Assembly: GCA_964509425.1 (NCBI GenBank)
Contig: CAZDWZ010000009.1
Location: forward strand, 62,001-126,000
Source: CAZDWZ01 sp964509425
GTDB lineage: Bacteria; Bdellovibrionota_C; UBA2361; SZUA-149; CAZDWZ01
Length of the DNA: 64,000 nucleotides
Direction: 5' to 3'
Under the pieces are notes generated by a model. The model made no database searches and had not been told where the DNA came from. It worked only from the letters and a program-made list of their open reading frames with translations. A program made the position numbers and the translations under genes. This document shows, in pieces, positions 8,982 to 17,067 of the stretch (within the stretch, counting starts at the first letter, position 1; every line of letters starts with the position of its first letter).

Positions 8982-10247
8982 ATGCGCCGTTCTTTTGTTG
9001 ATGTTCCGGCAAACTCTCATTTCCCGCTGCAAAACCTTCCCTATGGAGTGTTCTCCGTCGGATCGGAGAGACCGCATATTGCTGTCGCAATTGGAGAGCT
9101 CGTCCTCGATCTTACTCGGTTACAGAAGTCGCAACTTCTTCCCGGAGATTATTTCCAAAGCTCGAGCTTGAACGCATTTCTCCAAACCGGCGCCGCAGAG
9201 TGGAGAAAAATTCGTGGCATTCTTCAATCACTTCTCGACGAGAATAATTCAACTTTGCGCGATGATGCGGCTCTCAGGAAGGAAGTGCTCATCCCACAAA
9301 ATCTCGTCAAGATGCATCTCCCGGTAGACATAGGTGACTACACCGATTTCTATTCCTCGAAGGAGCACGCGACTAACGTCGGTTCCATGTTTCGGGATCC
9401 TCAGAATGCCTTGCTCCCGAATTGGACTCATCTCCCCGTGGCCTACCACGGAAGATCCAGCTCCATAGTAATTTCAGGCACGCCGATTTATCGACCTTGT
9501 GGGCAATCGAAAGCGGAAAATAAACCGCTTCCAAGTTTTGGTCCGAGCAAGTTTATGGACTTCGAGCTCGAAGTTGGATGTATCGTTGGTAAGGGCAATG
9601 AATTGGGAATACCGATCCCAGTACATAATGCAATCGAGCATATCTTCGGCATGGTGCTCGTAAACGATTGGAGCGCTCGAGATCTTCAGAGCTGGGAGTA
9701 CGTGCCATTGGGGCCCTTTTTGGGAAAGAATCTTGGCACTTCAATTTCACCTTGGGTGGTAACGATGGAAGCGCTGGAGGAATTCAGAGTCGATGGGCCT
9801 CTGCAGGAACCACCTCCGCTGCCGTATTTGCAAATCGACGGTGCTTGGTCCTACGACATTGAACTCGAGGCGAGGATCCAAACTGCGAGCTCAAGCACAA
9901 GTGAGGTAATTACAAAGGGAAACTTCCGTTCAATGTATTGGAATATTTGTCAGCAAGTGGCCCATCACACATCAAATGGTTGTAATCTCAGAGTCGGAGA
10001 TCTTCTCGCATCGGGAACTATAAGCGGAAAAGACCCTGCGTCCTACGGATCCATGTTAGAATTGACCTGGAGAGGAGCAAATCCTCTGAAGCTTTCTTGC
10101 GGAGATATCCGTTCTTCCTTGCAGGATGGCGACACACTTAGTCTGAGCGGTTGGGGAAATGGGAACGGATACAAAATTGGTTTCGGTGAAGTGAACGGGA
10201 GAATTGAACCGGCAAGAGTTGAGGAAACATTGTTGGTGAGCAGGTAA
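8982..10247 (+). CDS. fahA: Fumarylacetoacetase
   Basis: A 421-residue enzyme, the family's usual length, hydrolysing fumarylacetoacetate to fumarate and acetoacetate (EC 3.7.1.2), the last dedicated step of tyrosine breakdown. The N-terminal SH3-like domain begins RSFVDVPANSHFPLQNLPYG. Catalytic-domain landmarks follow: DYTDFYSSKEHATNVG, PVAYHGRSSSIVISG, MDFELEVGCIVGKGN and LVNDWSARDLQSWEYVPLGP, which together carry the metal and substrate ligands. Start at ATG 8982 with GGGAGAA about 10 bases upstream; an in-frame GTG at 8964 is less likely. It follows the unknown gene by 57 bases and precedes hppD by 18, so the three are likely co-transcribed. Confidence 0.97.
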   Translation: MRRSFVDVPANSHFPLQNLPYGVFSVGSERPHIAVAIGELVLDLTRLQKSQLLPGDYFQSSSLNAFLQTGAAEWRKIRGILQSLLDENNSTLRDDAALRKEVLIPQNLVKMHLPVDIGDYTDFYSSKEHATNVGSMFRDPQNALLPNWTHLPVAYHGRSSSIVISGTPIYRPCGQSKAENKPLPSFGPSKFMDFELEVGCIVGKGNELGIPIPVHNAIEHIFGMVLVNDWSARDLQSWEYVPLGPFLGKNLGTSISPWVVTMEALEEFRVDGPLQEPPPLPYLQIDGAWSYDIELEARIQTASSSTSEVITKGNFRSMYWNICQQVAHHTSNGCNLRVGDLLASGTISGKDPASYGSMLELTWRGANPLKLSCGDIRSSLQDGDTLSLSGWGNGNGYKIGFGEVNGRIEPARVEETLLVSR

Positions 10248-10265
10248 CGTCACAAGAGGACGCCA

Positions 10266-11339
10266 ATGGATAATCCATTAGGAATTAAGAGGTTCGGTCC
10301 AGTTACGTTTTACGTTCAAAATGCCGCAGCTGAGGCAGAACGGCTCTCTAAATTGTTGGGCATGAAGATCGCTTACGTCCCCTCGGGGAATGCCCCCATA
10401 TACGGACTTGAAGCGGGTGATGTTCTATTCATTCTCGATGGAGCTCCAGAACACTCTACACTTGCGGCGCAATATGGAAATCATGTAGCCGAAATTGGAT
10501 TGAGAGTGCTGGATAGCCGTGGGGCCGTTGCGCTTGCATCGCAGCGGACTTCTCAACCCACCCGGTTCTGCGAATCCACCGGAGCGGGGTATCTCCGATC
10601 GCCGCATGATGGGGATATCTATTTCCGCTTTATTGAAGACGCTCAGAGTCCGTATGCTGGAATAGTGAAGAACGAATCCGGAGTGTCGACAGGTGCTCGT
10701 CTCTTTTCGCGGATTGACCACATCGTCGTAAACACCCAGAAAATTCAGCCCGTTGTTGAATTTATGCGTGATGTGTTTGGTATGGACAAGGTCAATGAAT
10801 TTACGATTCGCGTGGAGAACGAAGAGTTTATCGCCTCACTCTATAGCGAAGTGATGGGGCTGTATGGAACAGAGTATCCAATCCTCTTTCCTTTGAATGA
10901 GCCGCTTGCTGGTGACGAGGTTTCTCAGATCCCCGCGCAAATTCGAGAAGTGGGGCGAAGTCACGCACAACACATCGCTCTTCTCACAGATTCTATTACC
11001 GAAACTATCGGATCGTTGAGAAATCTGGGTTTGGGTTTTCTTGAATTCCGGAATCCCGAACATGCTGCGAGCTACTACCAAGGTCTTCCCGCGCGGCTTG
11101 GAAGTATTCCGGTGCATGAAGCGATCGAACAGCTCAAATCATTGGGAATTCTTGTTGATAAGTGCGGTCAAGGATATCTGCTGCAACTATTCTCCAAACG
11201 ATTGTTCGTTGAAAAGAGTGTGCCCTTCATCGAAATCATCCAGCGAGCGAGCGATGTTCTTGGGTGTTTTGGAGACGGCAATTTCGCCGCACTGGCGGAA
11301 GCACTGGAGCATTCTATGCGACATGCGCGCAAAAGCTAG
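10266..11339 (+). CDS. hppD: 4-hydroxyphenylpyruvate dioxygenase
   Basis: A 357-residue non-haem iron dioxygenase that converts 4-hydroxyphenylpyruvate to homogentisate (EC 1.13.11.27). It has two VOC modules, and the C-terminal one holds the iron. The 2-His-1-Glu triad is intact: H152 in SRIDHIVVNT, H236 in AQHIALLTD and E323 in VPFIEIIQR. The C-terminal helix signature FGDGNFAALAEALE, which gates the active site in this family, is also present. The start ATG lies 18 bases after fahA and follows AAGAGG. The gene converges on hmgA across only 31 bases. Confidence 0.97.
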   Translation: MDNPLGIKRFGPVTFYVQNAAAEAERLSKLLGMKIAYVPSGNAPIYGLEAGDVLFILDGAPEHSTLAAQYGNHVAEIGLRVLDSRGAVALASQRTSQPTRFCESTGAGYLRSPHDGDIYFRFIEDAQSPYAGIVKNESGVSTGARLFSRIDHIVVNTQKIQPVVEFMRDVFGMDKVNEFTIRVENEEFIASLYSEVMGLYGTEYPILFPLNEPLAGDEVSQIPAQIREVGRSHAQHIALLTDSITETIGSLRNLGLGFLEFRNPEHAASYYQGLPARLGSIPVHEAIEQLKSLGILVDKCGQGYLLQLFSKRLFVEKSVPFIEIIQRASDVLGCFGDGNFAALAEALEHSMRHARKS

Positions 11340-11349
11340 CAACAGTTGA

Positions 11350-11367
11350 GGGGTTCCTGAATACCCC
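11350..11367. terminator. Weak hairpin between convergent hppD and hmgA
   Basis: A GGGGT / ACCCC stem of five pairs with an eight-base loop lies in the 31-base gap between the two convergent stop codons. There is no T-run on either strand, so terminator function is only a positional guess. Confidence 0.3.
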
Positions 11368-11370
11368 GGG

Positions 11371-12684
11371 CTAGGGCTGGCTCCGAAACGTGCGAGGCAA
11401 ATCTGCCCAGCAGTTTTGATAGTCCGGCTGCAATGCTTTACTTTCTGACGCATATTTTGTCACAATCTGGGGGAATCGCGTTTCGAACATAAACGCGAGT
11501 GTGTTTCCCAACTTCTTAGGCACAAGCTCCTCCGTTGAGGCTTTCACGAAAGCGCTCGCGTCTGGGCCATGTGGCAGCATGCAATTGTGGAGGCTCACAC
11601 CTCCAGGAAGGAATCCGTCGGGCTTGGCGTCATATTGTCCATAGATCAGCCCCATGAACTCCGACATGATGTTCATGTGATACCATGGAGGCCGGAAAGT
11701 ATTCTCTGCAACTTGCCAACGTTCGGGAAAGAGAACGAAGTCGATGTTTGCTGTTCCGTCTTCACCGGATGGCGCGGTTAACACGGAGAATATGGACGGG
11801 TCTGGATGATCGAACAACAGCGCGCCAACCGGTGAAAACGTCCTGAGATCATATTTATAAGGCGCATAGTTTCCGTGCCATGCCACCACATCGAGCGGCG
11901 AATGATGAAGCATCGATTCGTAGAACTTTCCGCACCACTTCACCTTCAACTTGCACTCTGACGCCTTGTCTTCAAACGCCGCGACGGGTGTTTTGAAGTC
12001 CCGCGCATTCGCCAAGCAGTTCGCACCGATCGGCCCTCGATTGGGGAGCGTGAACTTCGCCCCGTAGTTTTCGCATATGTACCCATTGGCTGGACCGGTC
12101 AGCAATTCAACACAGAATTTTACTCCTCTGGGAATGATTGCGATCTCAGCAGCTTCTAAATCGATAACTCCGAACTCTGTGCGAAATCGAAGGACTCCTG
12201 ATTGAGGGACGACGAGCATTTCTGCATCTGCGTTGTAGAAGTATTCATCGACCATCGAGGTATTCACAAAATAGAGTCCCGCGGCCATGCCTACCTGAGT
12301 GTGCGCATCTCCAGCGATGGTCATCGTTCGCATTCCGGAAAGAAAAGTCGTTTTTCCCTTTGGAGGATCCGGGGGACTCCAGCGATATTGCTCGATCGCA
12401 AGAGCTGCCTCACCAAAATCCGGTGCGGTTTTCCAAAAAGGATATTCGATAGTCGAGAACTTTCCGGAGTGTTTCACCGACGGGGCGATTCGATAGAGCC
12501 ACGACCGCTCGTTTAGTCCGCGTGGTGCGGTGAAGGGCGACCCTGAAAGCTGTTCAGCATACAAGCCATAGGCACACCTTTGAGGCGAGTTCCGTCCCTG
12601 CGGAAGTGCTCCTGGGAGGGCCTCCGTTTCAAAGTCATTTCCGAAACCCGTCATGTATTGAAGTTGTGCGGCGGTTTTCTTCAT
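11371..12684 (-). CDS. hmgA: Homogentisate 1,2-dioxygenase
   Basis: A 437-residue iron enzyme opening the homogentisate ring to maleylacetoacetate (EC 1.13.11.5). The N-terminus is the classic family opening (YMTGFGNDFETEALPGALPQGRNSP, split here at about residues 10-34). The iron ligands are in place as H336 and E342 in YHMNIMSEFMG and H372 in MLPHGPDA. H293 in FDHPDPSIF matches the catalytic base known from the human enzyme. Length and motif order are normal for the family. It is transcribed toward hppD/fahA and away from aacS, 86 bases upstream, so hmgA and aacS may form a minus-strand operon (aacS first). Confidence 0.97.
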   Translation of the reverse strand: MKKTAAQLQYMTGFGNDFETEALPGALPQGRNSPQRCAYGLYAEQLSGSPFTAPRGLNERSWLYRIAPSVKHSGKFSTIEYPFWKTAPDFGEAALAIEQYRWSPPDPPKGKTTFLSGMRTMTIAGDAHTQVGMAAGLYFVNTSMVDEYFYNADAEMLVVPQSGVLRFRTEFGVIDLEAAEIAIIPRGVKFCVELLTGPANGYICENYGAKFTLPNRGPIGANCLANARDFKTPVAAFEDKASECKLKVKWCGKFYESMLHHSPLDVVAWHGNYAPYKYDLRTFSPVGALLFDHPDPSIFSVLTAPSGEDGTANIDFVLFPERWQVAENTFRPPWYHMNIMSEFMGLIYGQYDAKPDGFLPGGVSLHNCMLPHGPDASAFVKASTEELVPKKLGNTLAFMFETRFPQIVTKYASESKALQPDYQNCWADLPRTFRSQP

Positions 12685-12770
12685 TTCAATTCCCTATCTG
12701 CATTTCAAAGGTGATTACGCCCGATTGCTCGAAGTCCGTGCCCGTGTCGTCGCTACTCCATAGCAGAGCA

Positions 12771-14759
12771 CTAGCCTAGTTTTGAACGAACAAGGTCGAA
12801 AGCCACATTCTCGAAATAGTCAAGGCTTCCTGGATTCGCCAGCGCGGAGCGGTTCCCAGGTTCTTTACCCGCCAAAATACGCTTAACGGCGATCTCGGCC
12901 AACTTGTTATTTGTTGTCTTCGGCAGCTCTTCAGCTTGAAGAGTCAGTGCCGGTGCATAGAAGACATTCGCCCTCCGCAGCGCGCTCGATATCTCTTCAA
13001 CGATTGAGCCGTCCAGCTGGTATCCTTCCTGAAGTACGACGAAAAGCACAATTTTCTCCACTACTTCATTCCTCGGCGTGTAGCCGACGGCCAAGGCGCC
13101 GTCGAGATAAGAAAGCTGGGTTAGTGCCGAGTAGATGTCTGCGGTTGCTACTCGCACTCCGCCCGGCTTTAGCGTGGCGTCGGATCGCCCTCGAAAAAAA
13201 AGCTGGCCATCGGCACGTTCTTCCACGATGTCACCATGGCGCCAAACTTCCGGGAACTCATTATAGTAGGCTTCTTGATATAAAGAGCCGTTCGGATCGT
13301 CTAGGAAGCGTACCGGCATTGATGGAGCAGGGGCCACGCATACGAGCTCACCTTCCACACCCACGACTCGCCGACCCTCCAGGTTGTAAACCTGCACGTC
13401 ATAGCCGAGGCTCTTACACTGGATTGCTCCGCGAACGACAGGTTGGAGAGGGCAGCCCAGCGCAAAACATCCAAGGATATCCGTTCCTCCTGAGATACTC
13501 TGAATCCACAACGATTTGACTTGAGAAATTAGAAAATCAAACTGTGAAGGGAACAGCGTAGAACCTGTCGAAAGGATCGCCTTCAAGTAGGGGAAGGAGT
13601 AGCGTTGTTTTGGGATAGTTCCTCTTTTCTCCACAAGACTGAGGAATGCCGCGCTTGTTCCATAATGGGTTATTTCCTCCTCTTCCAACATGCGCCAGAG
13701 GATATACCCATCCTCCAACATTGGATCTCCGTCGTAGAGTGCGATGCTGGCTCCGCATGAAAGTCCGCTCGCTAACCAATTCCACATCATCCAGCTCGTG
13801 GAGGTCTGGTACATCAACCTATCACCTCGTCGTACATCACAGTGCAGCGAAATTTCCTTTTTCTGCTCCAGCAAGGTTCCACCAGCAGAATGCACGATCC
13901 CCTTGGGGCTACCAGTTGTGCCGGACGAGAACATGATGAACAGTGGATGAGAGAAGGGGAATTGCTCAAAGACAATCTCTTCGGATGCCTGCGCGACAAG
14001 AGACGTATATGAGACTACGTTTCCATTGAAATTCAGCAATCTGAGATCCGCATCGCTGCCGTCAAGGTAATCGAGTAGCACGACATGCGTTATACTTGGA
14101 GTCGCCTGCAATAGTTTTTCGATCGTCGCTTTCGTTTCTACGACACTGCCTCTCCAGAGATAACGAAGTGTCGCGATGAGCAGCTTTGGCTTCACTCGCT
14201 GCAATCTCGATAGCAAGCCGTCAAATTGGTAATCCATGCCACAGCTCGCCCACGTTGCGCCTATCGAAGCGGCGGCGATCATACTGGAGATCGCTTCAGG
14301 GATATTTGGAAGGTAGCCAAAGATTCTGTCCTCTGGTCTAATCCCAATTTTCTGAAACCACCGTTGAAGACCGGATACATGACATCGGAGCTCGCGCGAG
14401 CTCAATCGTCTGCAGAGCCTGTTCTCCGACCACGAAATGATGACAGTCTTTTCGCTCGATGGAGCAAGTAAGTTCTCCGCAAAATTGAGACGGAGGTTGG
14501 GAAACCAAGTTCTTACAAGCGGCACCTTGAGCGGTGCCGCTGCCGTGGCAGGGAGAGAGGAACCCTGGCATTTCAGGTCGAGAAACGAGATCAGCTCAGG
14601 CCAAAAATCACCCGGCGATTTGACTGACCAGTCGTAGAGCTCTTGATAGGTGGCGAAGTTTCCCTTCGCCCGCGAATCGAGATGGAGCATGAAGGCGCGC
14701 AAATTACAATCCGCGAGGAGATCCGGTGGAGGCGACCATACAATATCGTCGGTGATCAA
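12771..14759 (-). CDS. aacS: Acetoacetyl-CoA synthetase
   Basis: A 662-residue ANL-superfamily adenylating enzyme that activates acetoacetate to acetoacetyl-CoA (EC 6.2.1.16). The phosphate-binding motif IMFSSGTTGSPKG lies at residues 275-287. Further motifs are GSTLFPSQFD, GGTDILGCFALG, the hinge/core FFRGRSDATLKPGGVR and the C-terminal lysine motif LPKTTNNKLAE near residue 608. The N-terminal ACAS-type extension (SPPPDLLADCNLRAFM) and the overall length separate it from acetyl-CoA synthetase. In this cluster it recovers the acetoacetate released by FahA. It is divergent from phhA across a 232-base regulatory gap. Confidence 0.95.
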   Translation of the reverse strand: MITDDIVWSPPPDLLADCNLRAFMLHLDSRAKGNFATYQELYDWSVKSPGDFWPELISFLDLKCQGSSLPATAAAPLKVPLVRTWFPNLRLNFAENLLAPSSEKTVIISWSENRLCRRLSSRELRCHVSGLQRWFQKIGIRPEDRIFGYLPNIPEAISSMIAAASIGATWASCGMDYQFDGLLSRLQRVKPKLLIATLRYLWRGSVVETKATIEKLLQATPSITHVVLLDYLDGSDADLRLLNFNGNVVSYTSLVAQASEEIVFEQFPFSHPLFIMFSSGTTGSPKGIVHSAGGTLLEQKKEISLHCDVRRGDRLMYQTSTSWMMWNWLASGLSCGASIALYDGDPMLEDGYILWRMLEEEEITHYGTSAAFLSLVEKRGTIPKQRYSFPYLKAILSTGSTLFPSQFDFLISQVKSLWIQSISGGTDILGCFALGCPLQPVVRGAIQCKSLGYDVQVYNLEGRRVVGVEGELVCVAPAPSMPVRFLDDPNGSLYQEAYYNEFPEVWRHGDIVEERADGQLFFRGRSDATLKPGGVRVATADIYSALTQLSYLDGALAVGYTPRNEVVEKIVLFVVLQEGYQLDGSIVEEISSALRRANVFYAPALTLQAEELPKTTNNKLAEIAVKRILAGKEPGNRSALANPGSLDYFENVAFDLVRSKLG

Positions 14760-14947
14760 ATCTTCACTCCTGAGACGGCAGTATACTCTTTTAATCGGGT
14801 CGATTTCTGATTTCCTTGTCGAGCCGAATTCGGTTCATAGATTTCAAGAACAGAGCTTAAGCGAAAGACGAACCGTCGAGAATCAAAAACTTTCAGTTTT
14901 TCTTCGACGTTATCGTCCTATTTGCTCTCGTGAGTCCCTCAGGCAGG

Positions 14948-14956
14948 TGGTATAAT
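14948..14956 (+). promoter_or_regulatory. Extended -10 promoter of phhA-phhB
   Basis: TGGTATAAT at 14948-14956 is a perfect sigma-70 TATAAT preceded by the TG of an extended -10 element. No good -35 box occurs at 16-18 bases, which is typical of extended -10 promoters. A start site near 14963 would leave a leader of about 30 bases before the AGGAGGG ribosome site of phhA. Confidence 0.65.
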
Positions 14957-14991
14957 CTAAAGGGAATAAGGTTTTAAGGCAGGAGGGTTCT

Positions 14992-15876
14992 ATGGAGCAA
15001 TCTGCTGGACACGCAATCCTCGACGCGCAGACCGTTGAAGAGTGTATCGTAGAGCAACGCTGGAGCAACTACTCGCAGGCGGATCACAATACTTGGAAAA
15101 CCCTCTACAATCGGCAGCTCGAAATTTTGCGTGATCATATTTGTGCGGAGTACCTCGAAGGCCTCCGGACATTGCATCTTGGGGCTGAGGTAGTTCCCGA
15201 TTTTGAGCAAATGAACCGCCACTTGCGGGCTGCCACTGGCTGGGAGGTGCTCCCAGTGCCGGGCCTCATTGCGTCCAAGCCATTCTTCACGATGCTCTCA
15301 AACAAGCAGTTTCCCGCTGGAACTTTTATCCGGACACCAGAGCAACTCGATTATTTGGAAGAGCCGGATATTTTCCATGATGTGTTCGGTCACGTTCCGC
15401 TCCTAACTAATCCTGCCTACGCCTCTTACATGCAAGAGTATGGACGTGCTGGTCTTGCAGCCTTAGAACAAAAGGGAATTAAATTTCTCGCTCGCCTCAA
15501 CTGGCACACGATAGAGTTCGGACTTATCGGAGGAGGGAAGGATATCAAGATCTACGGGGCAGGGATCATATCTTCATTTGGCGAAACCAAGTACGTTATT
15601 CACGATCCTTCGGCAAACTTCGTTCAGTTCGACCTCGAAAGAGTTTTACGGACTGGCTATTATATCGATGATTTCCAAGCGACTTATTTTGTTATTTCGA
15701 GCTTTGATACGCTTTTCGAGAAAATGGCCCAAACGGCTTTTTCTTCTCTATATCAAGAGTATCGAACCAAGCCGACACTTTCTCCGTTTACGCTGCTTGA
15801 ATCTGATACGGTTCTCCGGCAGGGAACAAACGAATATACGAGGGAGTTTGTCACAACGAAGGTCAAGCTGAAATAA
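14992..15876 (+). CDS. phhA: Phenylalanine 4-monooxygenase
   Basis: A 294-residue bacterial-type, pterin-dependent aromatic amino acid hydroxylase (Phe to Tyr, EC 1.14.16.1), without the regulatory ACT domain of animal forms. The iron facial triad is visible as H129 and H134 in PDIFHDVFGHVPLLTNP and E175 in WHTIEFGL. The pterin/substrate region VPGLIASKPFF and the GAGIISSFGE block fit the family. The ribosome site GCAGGAGGG lies close upstream of the ATG. phhB follows after 22 bases, forming the usual phhA-phhB pair that feeds tyrosine into the adjacent catabolic genes. Confidence 0.97.
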   Translation: MEQSAGHAILDAQTVEECIVEQRWSNYSQADHNTWKTLYNRQLEILRDHICAEYLEGLRTLHLGAEVVPDFEQMNRHLRAATGWEVLPVPGLIASKPFFTMLSNKQFPAGTFIRTPEQLDYLEEPDIFHDVFGHVPLLTNPAYASYMQEYGRAGLAALEQKGIKFLARLNWHTIEFGLIGGGKDIKIYGAGIISSFGETKYVIHDPSANFVQFDLERVLRTGYYIDDFQATYFVISSFDTLFEKMAQTAFSSLYQEYRTKPTLSPFTLLESDTVLRQGTNEYTREFVTTKVKLK

Positions 15877-15898
15877 GTACAATTCAAGGATTTTTATT

Positions 15899-16249
15899 AT
15901 GCCGTCACTGCTCGAGAAAACTTGCATTGATTATCCACGCGGCACCCCAGCGCTTTCAAGCGATCAGCAGGTCGAGCTGGCTCGAGAAACTCCCGAATGG
16001 ACGGTAGTGAGTGGCGAACGGATTCGCAGGGAGTTTAAGTTTAAGAAATATCTCGATGGAGTTTCTTGGGTTCCGCAAGTAGCCGCGATTGCGGAACAAG
16101 AGAACCATCACCCTGAAATAAAGATTCTTTATCGCAAAGTAATCATTGAGACTTGGACCCATACCGTAAATGGTCTCAGCGAGAACGACTACATTCTGGC
16201 GGCGAAGCTCGATGCTTCTTATGCGGGTTACATAAAACTTGGTTTGTGA
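15899..16249 (+). CDS. phhB: Pterin-4a-carbinolamine dehydratase
   Basis: A 116-residue dehydratase that regenerates the pterin cofactor after PhhA turnover (EC 4.2.1.96). The catalytic histidine pair lies in AEQENHHPEI (H70, H71), and H88 lies in WTHTVNGLSENDYILA, which also supplies D97. Length and motif spacing match the PCD/DCoH family. It is co-directional with phhA at 22 bases and surely co-transcribed. An AAGGA site precedes the ATG. Confidence 0.95.
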   Translation: MPSLLEKTCIDYPRGTPALSSDQQVELARETPEWTVVSGERIRREFKFKKYLDGVSWVPQVAAIAEQENHHPEIKILYRKVIIETWTHTVNGLSENDYILAAKLDASYAGYIKLGL

Positions 16250-16476
16250 GTCGTCTCAAGTCAGGCTTGGGAATACGAGCGGATGACATTGAGAATATCT
16301 TCGAACGATTCCATCGGAGAAGAAACCGGGACGATGTCGATCTTAGTTTCGGACTTTGCTTAGCAATTGTCTCGGAGATTCCCGCGCCGCATCGGCGAGA
16401 GATAAAATTAGATTCAGAGATCGGAAGAGGACGCAGGTTTTCATTCGCCTTCCAAAAGATGACCTCGAAAACCTAA
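16245..16476 (+). pseudogene. Remnant of a sensor histidine kinase C-terminus
   Basis: Directly after phhB, a plus-strand frame reads GLGIRADDIENIFERFHRRR, then LSFGLCLAIVSEI, then GRRFSFAFQK. These match, in order, the ATP-lid region (GIP..D...IFERFYR), the G2 box (GTGLGLAIV) and the final strand (G.GS.FSF) of HATPase domains. The G2 box is damaged (FGLCLA), and the dimerisation, H-box and N-box parts are absent. It is a fragment of about 75 codons that cannot be functional and overlaps the phhB stop region. It probably marks an old deletion or rearrangement endpoint. Confidence 0.55.
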
Positions 16477-16520
16477 GAGATGGTTGCCTTCGGCGAGGGA
16501 TTGCTTTTGGAGTTTCCCCA

Positions 16521-16943
16521 TCAAAGTCCCAAGAAGCTATTCGCGCAATTTCCCTTAAACCGCTCATGAGCGGACAAAAGCCCATCAGCGAAGCACGCGA
16601 TCACGAGCGAAACACTGAGTAGCGCAGTCAACAGTTTTTCGTGACCCTGAAGTTCTCTTCGACCGCAAAACAGCGTCACAAATAGCCCAACGACGGTTCC
16701 AATTCCCAGTCCTGCACCTAACCCGAACAGAGCCCCTACGAGGATGACGAAAGCGAGCGCGGGCATTCGACTAAAGGACTCAAGCAGATCGATGCAGTCT
16801 GAGGAAGTCCAGAATCCAAGCGGAACAGCTACCAAAAGCGCACCGGCAACTCCTGCACTTCTCGCTGAGATAGCGAGGAGAGCAATCTTGTCATTGAGAC
16901 CTGCATTCATGGCGGGAGCATACCACGTTTTCACAAAAGCCAT
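16521..16943 (-). CDS. Small polytopic membrane protein
   Basis: A 140-residue protein with three predicted helices: about 27-45 (SAGVAGALLVAVPLGFW), 60-92 (a glycine-rich AFVILVGALFGLGAGLGIGTVVGLFVTLF) and 102-122. The glycine zipper in the middle helix suggests tight packing or oligomerisation. No family is recognised. The first Met or Met12 could be the start. It stands alone between the kinase remnant and the protease gene. Confidence 0.55.
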   Translation of the reverse strand: MAFVKTWYAPAMNAGLNDKIALLAISARSAGVAGALLVAVPLGFWTSSDCIDLLESFSRMPALAFVILVGALFGLGAGLGIGTVVGLFVTLFCGRRELQGHEKLLTALLSVSLVIACFADGLLSAHERFKGNCANSFLGL

Positions 16944-17011
16944 GAGGCGTGAGTGTGAAGAGAGCTCTCGTATTGAGTGAAGGCGCTGAATTTGGATCGA
17001 TGAACTATGAA

Positions 17012-17032
17012 GCGGCAGGCGCTGCCTGCCGC
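17012..17032. repeat. Perfect 9-bp inverted repeat downstream of the protease gene
   Basis: GCGGCAGGC and GCCTGCCGC flank a three-base loop (GCT). It lies 36 bases beyond the stop of the minus-strand protease gene and could act as a terminator stem. Only a short T-rich tail (TTCATAGTT on the minus strand) follows. Confidence 0.45.
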
Positions 17033-17067
17033 GTCAACGAGACCACGATCTCGTGACATCGGTCTCT

